NCBI GenBank assembly: GCA_011526085.1
Contig: WYBC01000021.1
Location: 1-64,000, forward strand
Direction of reading: 5' to 3'
Source: Lysobacter sp.
GTDB taxonomy: Bacteria > Pseudomonadota > Gammaproteobacteria > Xanthomonadales > Xanthomonadaceae
Length of the DNA stretch: 64,000 nt
In this document: piece by piece, positions 1 to 7,729 of the stretch
Numbering within the stretch: the stretch's first letter is position 1
How the letters are laid out: each line of letters begins with the position of its first letter
Notes under the pieces: generated by a model
What the model saw: the letters and a program-made list of their open reading frames with translations, nothing else
Told to the model about the DNA's origin: nothing
Databases searched by the model: none
Made by a program: the position numbers and the translations under genes

Positions 1-93
1 GCGGGGGTGCGGGGGCGCGGGGGGGGGGGGGCCCCCGGCCTGGGGGGGGCCCGCCCCCCCCCCGCCACTGGGGCGAAACCCGGAGGGAAGGCC
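1..93. other. G/C homopolymer-rich non-coding edge
   Basis: The first 70 bases are almost pure runs of G and C, including an uninterrupted G run of about a dozen bases. I see no gene or motif. Such runs are prone to sequencing and assembly error, so the exact bases should be treated with caution. Confidence 0.5.
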
Positions 94-178
94 GTCTGCG
101 GGCCCGATCCGGCGTTGCGCACCTTGCCAAGGCCACCAGCCTTGGCCACGGTGCGCGCCTTGGCTCAGGCCCGCAGAC
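94..178. repeat. Nested palindromic element, REPIN-like
   Basis: Three nested perfect inverted repeats are visible: GTCTGCGGGCC (94-104) with GGCCCGCAGAC (168-178), GCGCACC (117-123) with GGTGCGC (150-156), and GCCAAGGC (126-133) with GCCTTGGC (139-146). The arrangement matches a pair of REP-type palindromes in inverted orientation, and similar elements recur through the window with other arm sequences. It lies in a non-coding stretch from the window start to 396. Folding as RNA or as a cruciform is inferred. Confidence 0.6.
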
Positions 179-317
179 GACCTTCGCTGCATATGAAAAG
201 TTCATAACACGCTCTAGTGCGTCCATGCGCTCGCATCGCCCGAAGATCGGCGCCAACCATTCGTTTTCGATCCACGCCATGCCGTGGCACCGGCCCGATG
301 GCTGCGCTAGGCTGACG

Positions 318-372
318 GCTTCGCCGTGTTGTCTTGCGATGGCCCGGATCGTAGGGCCCGTCACGGCGAAGC
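318..372. repeat. 11-bp inverted repeat before the VOC gene
   Basis: GCTTCGCCGTG (318-328) and CACGGCGAAGC (362-372) are perfect reverse complements separated by 33 bases, ending 24 bases before the start of the VOC protein. It could be an operator, a leader hairpin or a degraded repeat. Nothing in the sequence decides between these. The rest of 179-396 shows no convincing gene. Confidence 0.4.
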
Positions 373-396
373 GATCGACCCTCCTTGGAGAGCAGC

Positions 397-777
397 ATGC
401 AACGTGTCACCGGCATTGGCGGGATCTTTTTCAAATCCGCGGACCCGAAGGCGCTCGGCGCCTGGTATCGCGATCATCTTGGTCTGGATGTCTCCGATTG
501 GGGCGGCGCGATCTTCTCCTGGGGCGGCGACGGCAGCCCGCCGGGCATAACGATCTGGAGTCCCTTCGCCCAGGACACCGACTACATGGCGCCCGGCACC
601 GGTTCGTTCATGATCAATTTCCGGGTCGCTGACCTGGACGGTCTGCTCGATGCGCTGCGCGCCGAAGGCTGCAACGTCGTCGACAGGACCGAGCGCTCGG
701 AACAAGGGGCATTCGGCTGGGTCATCGACCCCGAAGGAAACAAGGTCGAGCTCTGGGAACCGCCGGCTGGCCAATGA
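397..777 (+). CDS. VOC-superfamily (glyoxalase/dioxygenase fold) protein
   Basis: Small single-domain vicinal-oxygen-chelate protein of 126 residues. The N-terminus (GIGGIFFKSADPKALGAWY) and the C-terminal strand (VIDPEGNKVELWEP) are typical of the fold; the latter carries the glutamate that often binds metal. The ATG at 397 is preferred over an upstream in-frame TTG at 385 because GGAG sits 6 bases before it. Substrate unknown. Members of this fold commonly accompany YCII proteins and ECF42 sigma factors, as happens just downstream, but this gene is separated from them by an opposing gene. Confidence 0.8.
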   Translation: MQRVTGIGGIFFKSADPKALGAWYRDHLGLDVSDWGGAIFSWGGDGSPPGITIWSPFAQDTDYMAPGTGSFMINFRVADLDGLLDALRAEGCNVVDRTERSEQGAFGWVIDPEGNKVELWEPPAGQ

Positions 778-845
778 ATGCGATCACACGCCCTAGTGGC
801 CGCAAGCGCATTCCACAAACACCTTTCATTCGACGAGGACCTCTG

Positions 846-1358
846 ATGATCGTCCGGCTCACTCTTTGCCTGCTCGCGCTCCTGTCCATCGCGCCCCACG
901 CATCGGCGGACGAGTCCCCGGGCCCGACGGCCCGGTTCTTTTCCCAGGCCCTGATCGAAGGCGTGCGACTGGGCGTCTCGCAGAACGAAAACGCGGCACC
1001 TGCGGTCAAGAACTGCATTCTGGCCGTCGACGGCGATGCGCTGGCGCCGGCCTTCGAGGCGCTGCTGGCGACGACGTTCACCGCGGAAGAACGCGCCGAG
1101 GCGGATGCCTTCAATGCGTCCGCGCTCGGCAGGACGCTGCACGCCTACGCACGCCAGAATTTCCGGCTGTCGCACGGCATCGCCGTCGACGATGCGATCA
1201 CGTTGTCGGAGGACGACCATCGCGGGTTGCGGGCGTTCGGCGAGACCCCGGGAGGCAGGAAATTCGTCGCGCTCTACACGCGGGAAGAAGACCCGCCGGA
1301 AGAACCGCAATCGGTCGCGCTGCGCCGGATCGTCGAGGACTGCGAAGCACGCCGCTGA
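846..1358 (+). CDS. Secreted hypothetical protein, weakly DUF2059-like
   Basis: 170 residues with a clear Sec signal peptide (hydrophobic stretch LTLCLLALLSIAPHASA, then ADES), so a periplasmic location is inferred. The C-terminal part (AFGETPGGRKFVALY) recalls the segment of DUF2059-type periplasmic proteins that contains a conserved G-[RK]-[KR]-F, but the match is weak. The ATG at 846 is chosen over an in-frame ATG at 774 because it places the signal peptide at the very N-terminus and has GAGGA upstream. The stop lies 22 bases from that of the convergent YCII gene. Function unknown. Confidence 0.7.
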   Translation: MIVRLTLCLLALLSIAPHASADESPGPTARFFSQALIEGVRLGVSQNENAAPAVKNCILAVDGDALAPAFEALLATTFTAEERAEADAFNASALGRTLHAYARQNFRLSHGIAVDDAITLSEDDHRGLRAFGETPGGRKFVALYTREEDPPEEPQSVALRRIVEDCEARR

Positions 1359-1380
1359 CGCGGCGCGCTTCGCGATCCGT

Positions 1381-1755
1381 CTACGCCCCCACCCGCCTGC
1401 GCACCGCCTCGAAATCCCGCACCGGTCGCACTTCGATGCTGCCGTAGCGGATCCACGGGAATTCGTGGGCGATGCGGACGGCGTCATCGAGGCTGTCGGC
1501 CTCGATCAGATTGAAGCCGGCCAGCAGTTCCTTGGTTTCGGCGAAGGGGCCGTCGGTGACCCGCGCGGCGCCTTCGCGCACGCGGACGGTGCGGGCGGTG
1601 GCCGGCGCCTCCAGTTGCTGCGAGCCGAGCAGGCAACCTCCGGCGCGGAGTTCGTCGGCGTGGGTGATGCAGCCATGCATCAGCCGGTCGTACTCGGACG
1701 GCGGCAGCGCGGCCATCAATTCGGGGTCGGTGTAGACCAGCAGCAGATACTGCAT
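1381..1755 (-). CDS. YCII-related (DGPF) protein
   Basis: 124-residue dimeric alpha/beta-barrel family protein. It has the family start MQYLLLVY and the signature DGPF-A-ETKE-L-GF that gives DGPF proteins their name. YCII-related proteins are small, presumed enzymes of mostly unknown substrate and are the classic genomic partners of ECF42 sigma factors. The start at 1755 is chosen because the family begins with M-[KQ]-Y-[ML]-L; the longer form from 1794 would add 13 atypical residues. Transcribed divergently from the paralogue at 1959, with a shared 203-bp intergenic region. Confidence 0.88.
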   Translation of the reverse strand: MQYLLLVYTDPELMAALPPSEYDRLMHGCITHADELRAGGCLLGSQQLEAPATARTVRVREGAARVTDGPFAETKELLAGFNLIEADSLDDAVRIAHEFPWIRYGSIEVRPVRDFEAVRRRVGA

Positions 1756-1868
1756 CGAGGGTGCCTCTCGGGCGGTCGCGACGGGTACGCCCATGATGCC
1801 TCAGACCGCCGGCGCGGACCCGTGCCGGATCGGGCGCGAAATCCGGCGCGAAATTTTTTTCGCGGGCG

Positions 1869-1895
1869 TGTCGATTCCGCGCCCCGCCGGGCGTC
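1869..1895 (+). promoter_or_regulatory. Candidate ECF42 promoter
   Basis: TGTCGA (1869-1874) is followed after 17 bases by CGTC (1892-1895, running into CGTCGTC). From memory, the reported ECF42 promoter has TGTCGA at -35 and a CG[AT]C-type -10 element. The site lies 64 bases before the YCII gene at 1959, on the strand that leads to the sigma factor gene, as expected for an autoregulated module. An A/T tract (CGCGAAATTTTTTTCGCG, about 1847-1864) precedes it. I found no second good match near the other genes of the cluster. Confidence 0.6.
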
Positions 1896-1958
1896 GTCAT
1901 GGATGTGGGCCATCCCGGCCCTGCCGCAATCCCGACCCCGACCCGCGAGGACCCGACC

Positions 1959-2384
1959 ATGAAAGTGATGGTGATCGTGAAGGCCACCGCAGATTCCGAA
2001 GCCGGCGTGATGCCGGATCAATCGCTGCTGACGGCCATGACCCGCTACAACGAAGACCTGGCGAACGCCGGCATCCTGCTGGCGGGCGAAGGCCTGAAGC
2101 CCACGTCGCAGGGCGCGCGCGTGCAGTTCGACGGCCCGTCGCGACGGGTGATCGACGGCCCGTTCGCCGAGACCAAGGAACTGATCGCGGGCTTCTGGCT
2201 GTGGCAGGTGCGTTCGCTGGACGAAGCGATCGAATGGGTGCGGCGCTGCCCGAATCCGCATCCGACGCCGTGCGAGATCGAGATCCGGCCGCTGTTCGAG
2301 GCGGACGACTTCGGCGAGGCCTACACGCCCGAGCTGCGCGAGCGCGAAGCGCGGCTGCAGATGAGCATCGAGCGCAAGAACTGA
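1959..2384 (+). CDS. YCII-related (DGPF) protein
   Basis: 141 residues, starting MKVMVIVKA, with the signature DGPFAETKELIAGFWLW and a C-terminal IEIRPLFE strand. Paralogous to the protein encoded at 1381-1755. The start is set at 1959 by GAGGA 7 bases upstream; an in-frame ATG at 1899 would add 20 residues of low-complexity Pro/Thr sequence. It is the first gene behind the ECF42-like promoter and is followed in the same direction by a PhnB-type VOC protein (46-bp gap), another VOC protein, a DUF1428 protein and the sigma factor. Substrate unknown. Confidence 0.9.
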   Translation: MKVMVIVKATADSEAGVMPDQSLLTAMTRYNEDLANAGILLAGEGLKPTSQGARVQFDGPSRRVIDGPFAETKELIAGFWLWQVRSLDEAIEWVRRCPNPHPTPCEIEIRPLFEADDFGEAYTPELREREARLQMSIERKN

Positions 2385-2430
2385 TCCGCCCTTCCCCCGC
2401 GCCCTTCCTGCACCGGACCCGGAGACCGCC

Positions 2431-2844
2431 ATGCGTTTCATCGCTTACCTGAACTTCGACGGCAACTGCCGCGCCGCCTTCGATCTGTACCGCGAGGTGT
2501 TCCGCGGCGAGATCGTCATGCGCATGACCTACGGCGACTCGCCGATGTGCGACCAGATTCCCGTCTACAGCCGCAATCGCATCATGCACTGCCAGCTGGA
2601 GGCCGCCGGCGCGGTGCTGATGGGCGCCGACGGTCCGCCGCCGCATCACGCCTCCGGCCAGGGCACCTGCGTCAACGTCGACGTGGACAGCATCGAGGAG
2701 GCCGAGCGCATCTACGCCGCGCTGTCCCAGGGCGGAGAGGTGCAGATGCCGCTGCAGGAAACCTTCTGGGCGCACCGCTGGGGCGCGTTCACCGACCGCT
2801 TCGGCAAGCCGTGGATGGTCAACTGCATGAAGCAGCCCGACTGA
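2431..2844 (+). CDS. PhnB-like VOC family protein
   Basis: 137 residues of the PhnB/YjdN branch of the glyoxalase superfamily (also called the 3-demethylubiquinone methyltransferase-like domain). Signatures are the opening IAYLNFDGNCRAAFDLY, the central GTCVNVD strand, and the end FWAHRWGAFTDRFGKPWMVN. The start is unambiguous, with GGAGA upstream. Despite older names it is not a methyltransferase. Its real substrate is unknown. Same-strand member of the ECF42 cluster. Confidence 0.88.
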   Translation: MRFIAYLNFDGNCRAAFDLYREVFRGEIVMRMTYGDSPMCDQIPVYSRNRIMHCQLEAAGAVLMGADGPPPHHASGQGTCVNVDVDSIEEAERIYAALSQGGEVQMPLQETFWAHRWGAFTDRFGKPWMVNCMKQPD

Positions 2845-2846
2845 CC

Positions 2847-2882
2847 CCGCATCCGCATCCGCATCCGCATTCGCATTCGCAA
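2847..2882 (+). repeat. Hexamer tandem repeat, six units
   Basis: Four copies of CCGCAT are followed by TCGCAT and TCGCAA, with no interruption, filling most of the gap between two VOC genes of the same operon. Unit number could vary between strains and change the spacing. No known binding-site consensus is evident. Confidence 0.75.
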
Positions 2883-2899
2883 CGCACAGGATCCTCACC

Positions 2900-3307
2900 A
2901 TGCCGACTTCGCTTTTCGTCAATCTCCCCATCGCCGACCTGCAGCGTTCGATCGATTTCTTCTCGGCGCTGGGCTTCGCGTTCAATCCGAAGTTCAGCAA
3001 CGAGGACGCCACCTGTCTGGTGATCTCGGAACACATCCAGGTGATGCTGCTGACCACGCCGTTCTTCGCCGGTTTCACCCGCAAGCCGGTCGCCGACGCC
3101 CATGCCGCCACCGAAGTGCTGCTGGCGCTGTCCTGCGAAACGCGCGAGGAGGTCGACGCGCTGGTGGCGAAGGCGGTGGCCGCCGGCGCGGCGACGCCGA
3201 TGCCGGTGCAGGACCACGGTTTCATGTATCAGCACGGCTTCGAGGACCTCGATGGACACCTGTGGGAGGTGTTCTGGATGAACGAAGCCGAATTCCAGCA
3301 AGCCTGA
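2900..3307 (+). CDS. VOC-superfamily glyoxalase-like protein
   Basis: 135 residues. It starts SLFVNLPIADLQRSIDFFSALGF, a typical VOC first strand and helix, and ends HGFEDLDGHLWEVFWMN, where the D-x-D-G-H-x-W-E pattern is the usual metal-binding C-terminal strand. A central stretch holds HIQVMLLT. It is the lactoylglutathione-lyase-like type often found beside YCII genes. GGATC-type weak Shine-Dalgarno upstream. Enzyme activity and substrate are not known. Confidence 0.87.
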   Translation: MPTSLFVNLPIADLQRSIDFFSALGFAFNPKFSNEDATCLVISEHIQVMLLTTPFFAGFTRKPVADAHAATEVLLALSCETREEVDALVAKAVAAGAATPMPVQDHGFMYQHGFEDLDGHLWEVFWMNEAEFQQA

Positions 3308-3361
3308 TCGTCCGTCCGGAATCGCGGCGGCCCGCGACGCCGGACATGTTGCCGAAGCCCC

Positions 3362-3437
3362 TGTAGGAGCGCCGGAAGGCGCGACCGCTTTACGGCAAAC
3401 CTTTCCGCCACCTGTCGCGCCTTCCGGCGCTCCTACA
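3362..3437. repeat. REP-like inverted pair
   Basis: A perfect 23-bp inverted repeat: the arm starting TGTAGGAGCGCCGGAAGG (3362-3384) and its reverse complement ending CTCCTACA (3415-3437), with a 30-base spacer. It belongs to the GTAGGAGC class of dispersed palindromes. It sits between the VOC gene and the DUF1428 gene, so it could stabilise or terminate transcripts inside the ECF42 cluster. Confidence 0.75.
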
Positions 3438-3506
3438 AGGACCTTACCGCAGATTTTCGAACAGGTTTCGAGTCGCAACATCTCACCCACTTCGAGGAGA
3501 CAGACC

Positions 3507-3866
3507 ATGCCCTACGTCGACGGATTCGTCCTGCCCGTGCCGAAGAAGAACCTCGCCGCGTATCGCGCCATCGCCCGCCAGGCCGGGAAGATCTGGATGG
3601 AATACGGCGCGCTCGAGTACTGCGAATGCGTGGAGGACGACGTGAAGCCGGGCAAGCACACGTCGTTCCCGCAGGCGGTGAAACTCAAGCCCGACGAGGT
3701 GGTGGTGTTCTCGTGGATCGTCTACAAGTCGCGCGCGCAGCGCGACAGGATCAACGCGAAGGTGATGGCCGACCCGCGCATGTCCGCGATCTGCCCGCCC
3801 GGCAAGATGCCCTTCGACGGCAAGCGCATGTTCTGGGGCGGGTTCAAACCCATCGTCCAGATCTGA
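3507..3866 (+). CDS. DUF1428 (YbaA-like) protein
   Basis: 119 residues, full length for DUF1428. The start MPYVDGFVLPVPK, the middle FPQAVKLKPDEVVVFSW and the end DGKRMFWGGFKP are diagnostic. A strong GAGGAGA lies 9-15 bases upstream. The family has a dimeric alpha/beta-barrel fold with no assigned reaction and recurs next to ECF sigma factors that control YCII proteins. It is the last small gene before the sigma factor, 92 bases away. Confidence 0.92.
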   Translation: MPYVDGFVLPVPKKNLAAYRAIARQAGKIWMEYGALEYCECVEDDVKPGKHTSFPQAVKLKPDEVVVFSWIVYKSRAQRDRINAKVMADPRMSAICPPGKMPFDGKRMFWGGFKPIVQI

Positions 3867-3958
3867 GGGCGGAGGTGAGCACGGGTGCGGGCGCGACGAC
3901 CGGCGTGCATTCCGCAATGGCTTGCGGCCTCCCGGCGGCGGTGGTTTCATCGCCGCCG

Positions 3959-5239
3959 ATGACCGACGAACGCCTGCACCGGACCCTGGACGCGCTGTGG
4001 CGGATGGAATCGCCGCGGCTGGTGGCGCGCATCGCGCGCATGACCGGCGACGTCGGCGTGGCGGAGGAGCTGACGCAGGACGTGCTGCTCTCCGCGCTGG
4101 AACGCTGGCCGGCCGACGGCATGCCCGACAACCCCGCCGCCTGGCTGATGACCGCGAGCAAGCGCCGCGCCATCGATCACCTGCGCCAGCGCGCGCTGCA
4201 CGCGCGCAAGCAGGTCGAGTTCGGCCTCGAACTGGAGGCGCAGGGGAAGGACATGCAGGACGATCACGCCGCGCGCGACGCGGACGACGACATCGGCGAC
4301 GACCTGCTGCGGCTGATGTTCGTGGCCTGCCATCCGGTGCTGCCGTCGGAATCGCGCGTGGCGCTGACCCTGCGCCTGCTCGGCGGCCTGAGCACCACCG
4401 AGATCGCGCGCGCGTTCCTGCAGCCGGAACCGACGGTGGCGCAGCGCATCGTGCGCGCCAAGCGCACGCTGGCCGAGAAACAGGTGCCGTTCGAGGTGCC
4501 GCGCCGGGCGGAGCTGGGCGAACGGCTGGGCGCGGTGCTGGAAGCGATCTATCTGGTGTTCAACGAAGGCTACGCCGCCAGCGCCGGCGAGGACTGGATG
4601 CGGCCGGGCCTGTGCGACGAGGCGCTGCGGCTCGGACGCGTGCTCGCCGGCCTGCTGCCGGACGAAAGCGAAGTCTTCGGCCTGCTCGCGCTGATGGAAC
4701 TGCAGGCCTCGCGCGCGAAGGCGCGCGTCGCCGCCGACGGCAGCCCGATCCTGCTGATGGACCAGGACCGTCATCGCTGGGACCGGCTGCAGATCCAGCG
4801 CGGCCTCGCCGCACTGGATCGCGCGCAGCGGCTCGCCGCGGGCGGCGCACCGGGCACCTATGCCCTGCAGGCCGCGATCGCCGCCTGCCACGCCCGCGCC
4901 CGCCACGCGCAGGACACCGACTGGCCGCGGATCGCCGCGCTGTACGCGGTGCTGGCCCGGGTCGCGCCGTCGCCGGTGATCGAACTCAATCGCGCGGTGG
5001 CGGTGGCGCGCGCCGAGGGCCCGGCCGCGGCGCTGCCGCTGGTCGACGCGCTGCGCGATGCGCCGCAGCTGCGCGACTACGGCCTGCTGCACGCGGTCCG
5101 CGCCGATCTGCTGCTGCAGCTCGGACGTCGCGACGAAGCCCGGATCGCGTTCGAACGCGCCGCGGACCTCGCCGGCAACGCGCGCGACCGCGCGCTGATG
5201 CGCGACAGGGCCGCGGCCTGCACGGCCGCGCACGACTGA
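3959..5239 (+). CDS. ECF sigma factor, ECF42-type with C-terminal extension
   Basis: 426 residues. Sigma region 2 covers roughly residues 10-80 (EELTQDVLLSALERWP, then DNPAAWLMTASKRRAIDHLRQ) and region 4 roughly 120-175 (LRLLGGLSTTEIARAFLQPE, then AQRIVRAKRTL). The remaining 240 residues are the helical, TPR-containing extension (DUF6596 type) of the ECF42 group, including VFNEGYAA and a C-terminal repeat rich in A, R and L. In this group the extension, not an anti-sigma factor, tunes activity, and targets are DGPF/YCII genes. The ATG at 3959 gives the family N-terminus; an in-frame ATG at 3917 would add 14 residues. No anti-sigma gene is adjacent. Confidence 0.93.
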   Translation: MTDERLHRTLDALWRMESPRLVARIARMTGDVGVAEELTQDVLLSALERWPADGMPDNPAAWLMTASKRRAIDHLRQRALHARKQVEFGLELEAQGKDMQDDHAARDADDDIGDDLLRLMFVACHPVLPSESRVALTLRLLGGLSTTEIARAFLQPEPTVAQRIVRAKRTLAEKQVPFEVPRRAELGERLGAVLEAIYLVFNEGYAASAGEDWMRPGLCDEALRLGRVLAGLLPDESEVFGLLALMELQASRAKARVAADGSPILLMDQDRHRWDRLQIQRGLAALDRAQRLAAGGAPGTYALQAAIAACHARARHAQDTDWPRIAALYAVLARVAPSPVIELNRAVAVARAEGPAAALPLVDALRDAPQLRDYGLLHAVRADLLLQLGRRDEARIAFERAADLAGNARDRALMRDRAAACTAAHD

Positions 5240-5489
5240 CACCGGAAAGTTCCGTGTCCATCGTGTCGACGGATCGCATGGTTCGTTCCATTTCGTCGCA
5301 AGCGCGAACGATTCTCGCGGCATGCGCCGAATCGTCATGATTTCGACAAGCCCGCGTTAACTTCGTGTCAAACGCGTGCGCGTCGTCTCACTGCGCGGCC
5401 ATGGGCATACGGATTCCGAAGCATTCGCTTACATCGGCCTAACAATCGGCTCATCGATGCTTAATCGGCGGTGGACAGCATGCGTCCAC

Positions 5490-6170
5490 ATGACACCGAC
5501 CACCTTTCCCGCCACGCTGCGACGCACGCGCACCCTCGATGGCCGCGCGTTCGCCGATGGCGCCTTGATCGATCCCGGCGATCCGCGCCGCGCCGATACC
5601 GAAGCCTTCATCGCCCAGGTCTATCGCGCGCGCTACGACGCGCGGCTGACCGCGTTCCTGCCGCATCTGCTCGCCTTCCGCAATGCGGCCGGCGGACTGC
5701 AGGCCGCGGTCGGGCTGCGCTGCGGGCACGAAGGACCACTGTTCGTCGAGCAGTATCTCGACGGCAGCGCCGAGGACGCCATCGCCGCCGTCGTCGGCCG
5801 CGCGGTGACGCGCGACCGGCTGGTGGAAGTGGGCAATTTCGGCGCGCTCTCCAGCGGCGACGCGCGCGAACTGATCCTGCATCTCACCCACTGGCTGCAC
5901 GCGGCGGGCTTCCGCTGGGTGCTGTTCGCGGCGACCCGGCAACTGCGCAACGCCTTCGATCGCCTGCATCTGGCCACGGTGACCCTGGCCGATGCCGACG
6001 CCTCGCGCCTCGATGGCGACGGCAACGCCTGGGGCCGTTACTACGACACCCAGCCGCAGCTGATGTTCGGCGACATCGCCGCCGGTCACGCCTATCTGGA
6101 ACGCACGCAGCGGTTGCCGGAGGCGTCCCCGAGCTGGCCGGCGATGTTCTCTTTCGCGGGGGCGCTGTGA
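5490..6170 (+). CDS. Thermostable-hemolysin-family protein (putative acyltransferase fold)
   Basis: 226 residues matching the family named after Vibrio thermostable hemolysin (PF12261 type). Landmarks are a YRARYDARLTAFLP segment, LFVEQYLD, LVEVGNFGAL and WVLFAATRQLRNAF. The family belongs to the N-acyltransferase clan, so acyl transfer is a more plausible activity than haemolysis; that is inference. No signal peptide. The start at 5490 is chosen because the family begins just before this point; an in-frame ATG at 5457 is possible and the ribosome-binding site is weak. It overlaps the AMP ligase by 4 bases and leads a translationally coupled four-gene unit. Confidence 0.85.
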   Translation: MTPTTFPATLRRTRTLDGRAFADGALIDPGDPRRADTEAFIAQVYRARYDARLTAFLPHLLAFRNAAGGLQAAVGLRCGHEGPLFVEQYLDGSAEDAIAAVVGRAVTRDRLVEVGNFGALSSGDARELILHLTHWLHAAGFRWVLFAATRQLRNAFDRLHLATVTLADADASRLDGDGNAWGRYYDTQPQLMFGDIAAGHAYLERTQRLPEASPSWPAMFSFAGAL

Positions 6171-7729
6171 ACGATTTCGCGACCCTGGATTTAGAGAAGC
6201 TGGATTTCGCGACCCTGATCGAACGCCTCGACGGCCCCGCACCGCGGGTGCGTTGGCGCGATGGCGCGTGGACCGATGCCGAACTCGGCGCGCAGGTGCG
6301 CGCCTTCGCCGATGCGCTCGAAACCGCGGGCGCGCAGCGCATCGCCAGCCGGCTCGACAACGGACCCGCGTGGCTGGCGCTGGATCTCGCGATCCGCCGG
6401 CTCGGCCTGGTGCACGTGCCGCTGCCGACGTTCTTCTCTCCCGCGCAGACGATGCATGCGCTGGTCGGCAGCGGCGCCGACGCGCTGGTGGTGCCGGCCG
6501 ACGCGCCGCTGCCGGAGGCGTTCGCGACGGCACCGGCGGTCGCGCTCGGCGATGCGCTGACTCTGCTGCGGCTGTTGCCGCTGTCGACCACGCTGCCCGC
6601 CGGCACCGCCACCATCACCTACACCTCCGGCACCACCGGCGCGCCGAAAGGCGTGTGTCTCGATGCCGGCGCGCTGTACGCCGTGGCCGCATCGCTGGCG
6701 GAAGCCGCGGCGCCGCTGTCGCCGACGCGGCATCTGTGCCTGATGCCGCTGTCGACGCTGCTGGAGAACGTCGCCGGCCTCTACGCCGCGCTGATCTCCG
6801 GCGCCGAGATCGCGGTGCCGCCGCTGGCCGAAGTCGGCTATACCGGTGCCGCCGGCCTCGATGTGCCGACCCTGCTCGCCTGCCTGCACCGCTATCGCCC
6901 CGAGAGCGCGATCCTGTTGCCGCAACTGCTGCTGGCGCTGGTGATGGCCGCGGAACAGGGCGCGCCGTTGCCGGATTCGCTGAAATTCCTCGCGGTCGGC
7001 GGCGGTCGCGTCGGACCGGCGCTGATCGCGCGCGCCGAAGCCCTGGGCCTGCCGGTGTACGAAGGCTATGGCCTCAGCGAATGCGCGTCGGTGGTCTGCC
7101 TCAACCGTCCGGGCGCGCAGCGCGCCGGCAGCGTCGGCAAACCGCTGCCGCACGCGACGGTGACCGTGCGCGACGGCGAACTGTTCGTCGAAGGCGTGCA
7201 TTGCCTCGGCTATCTCGGCGAGGACGGTCCGGCCGCCGACGCGCTTTCGAACGGCATGATCGCCACCGGCGACCTCGGCCATATCGACTCAGACGGTTTC
7301 GTCCACATCACCGGCCGCCGCAAGAACGTCTTCATCACCTCGTTCGGCCGCAACGTCTCGCCCGAATGGGTGGAGAGCGAACTGCTGCAGCATCCGGTGT
7401 TCGCGCAGGCGATGGTGTACGGCGAAGCGCGGCCGTTCAACGTCGCGATCGTGTGGCCGCGCCGCGCCGATCTCGACGACGTCGCCCTGCTGCTGGCGCT
7501 GGACGAGATCAACCGCGGTCTGCCCGACTACGCGCAGGTCCGCGACATCGTCCGCGCCGACGCGCCGTTCTCGTTCGCCGACGGCCTGCTGACCAGCAAT
7601 GGCCGGCCGCGCCGCGACGCCATCCTCGCGCGCTACCGCGATGCCGTCGCGTCGCGCTACGCCGACGCATCCGCATCCCATTCAATGTCCATTGTTCCCC
7701 TTTCATCGTTGTCCGGAGTCGACGCATGA
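6167..7729 (+). CDS. AMP-dependent acyl synthetase/ligase
   Basis: 520-residue adenylate-forming enzyme, presumed to activate a carboxylic acid (probably a fatty acid) as acyl-AMP. The P-loop-like motif TYTSGTTGAPKG lies at 151-162, followed by GYGLSE, TGDLG and GRRKNVFITSFGRNVSP. At the C-terminal motif where ligases normally carry NGK, this protein has NGR (478-480), so the A10 catalytic lysine appears to be replaced by arginine. The GTG start at 6167 overlaps the previous stop (GTGA). The N-terminus (FATLDLEKLDFATLIE) contains a short internal repeat. The acyl acceptor (CoA, a carrier or an amine) is unknown. Confidence 0.9.
   Translation: MNDFATLDLEKLDFATLIERLDGPAPRVRWRDGAWTDAELGAQVRAFADALETAGAQRIASRLDNGPAWLALDLAIRRLGLVHVPLPTFFSPAQTMHALVGSGADALVVPADAPLPEAFATAPAVALGDALTLLRLLPLSTTLPAGTATITYTSGTTGAPKGVCLDAGALYAVAASLAEAAAPLSPTRHLCLMPLSTLLENVAGLYAALISGAEIAVPPLAEVGYTGAAGLDVPTLLACLHRYRPESAILLPQLLLALVMAAEQGAPLPDSLKFLAVGGGRVGPALIARAEALGLPVYEGYGLSECASVVCLNRPGAQRAGSVGKPLPHATVTVRDGELFVEGVHCLGYLGEDGPAADALSNGMIATGDLGHIDSDGFVHITGRRKNVFITSFGRNVSPEWVESELLQHPVFAQAMVYGEARPFNVAIVWPRRADLDDVALLLALDEINRGLPDYAQVRDIVRADAPFSFADGLLTSNGRPRRDAILARYRDAVASRYADASASHSMSIVPLSSLSGVDA

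Noticed and set aside
5264..5297. Second ECF42 promoter (TGTCGA at 5264 with CGTC at 5294)
   Set aside because: The spacing of 24 bases is too long for an ECF promoter.
5490..6170. True secreted haemolysin
   Set aside because: No signal peptide, family in the acyltransferase clan, and tight coupling to metabolic genes make a toxin role unlikely.
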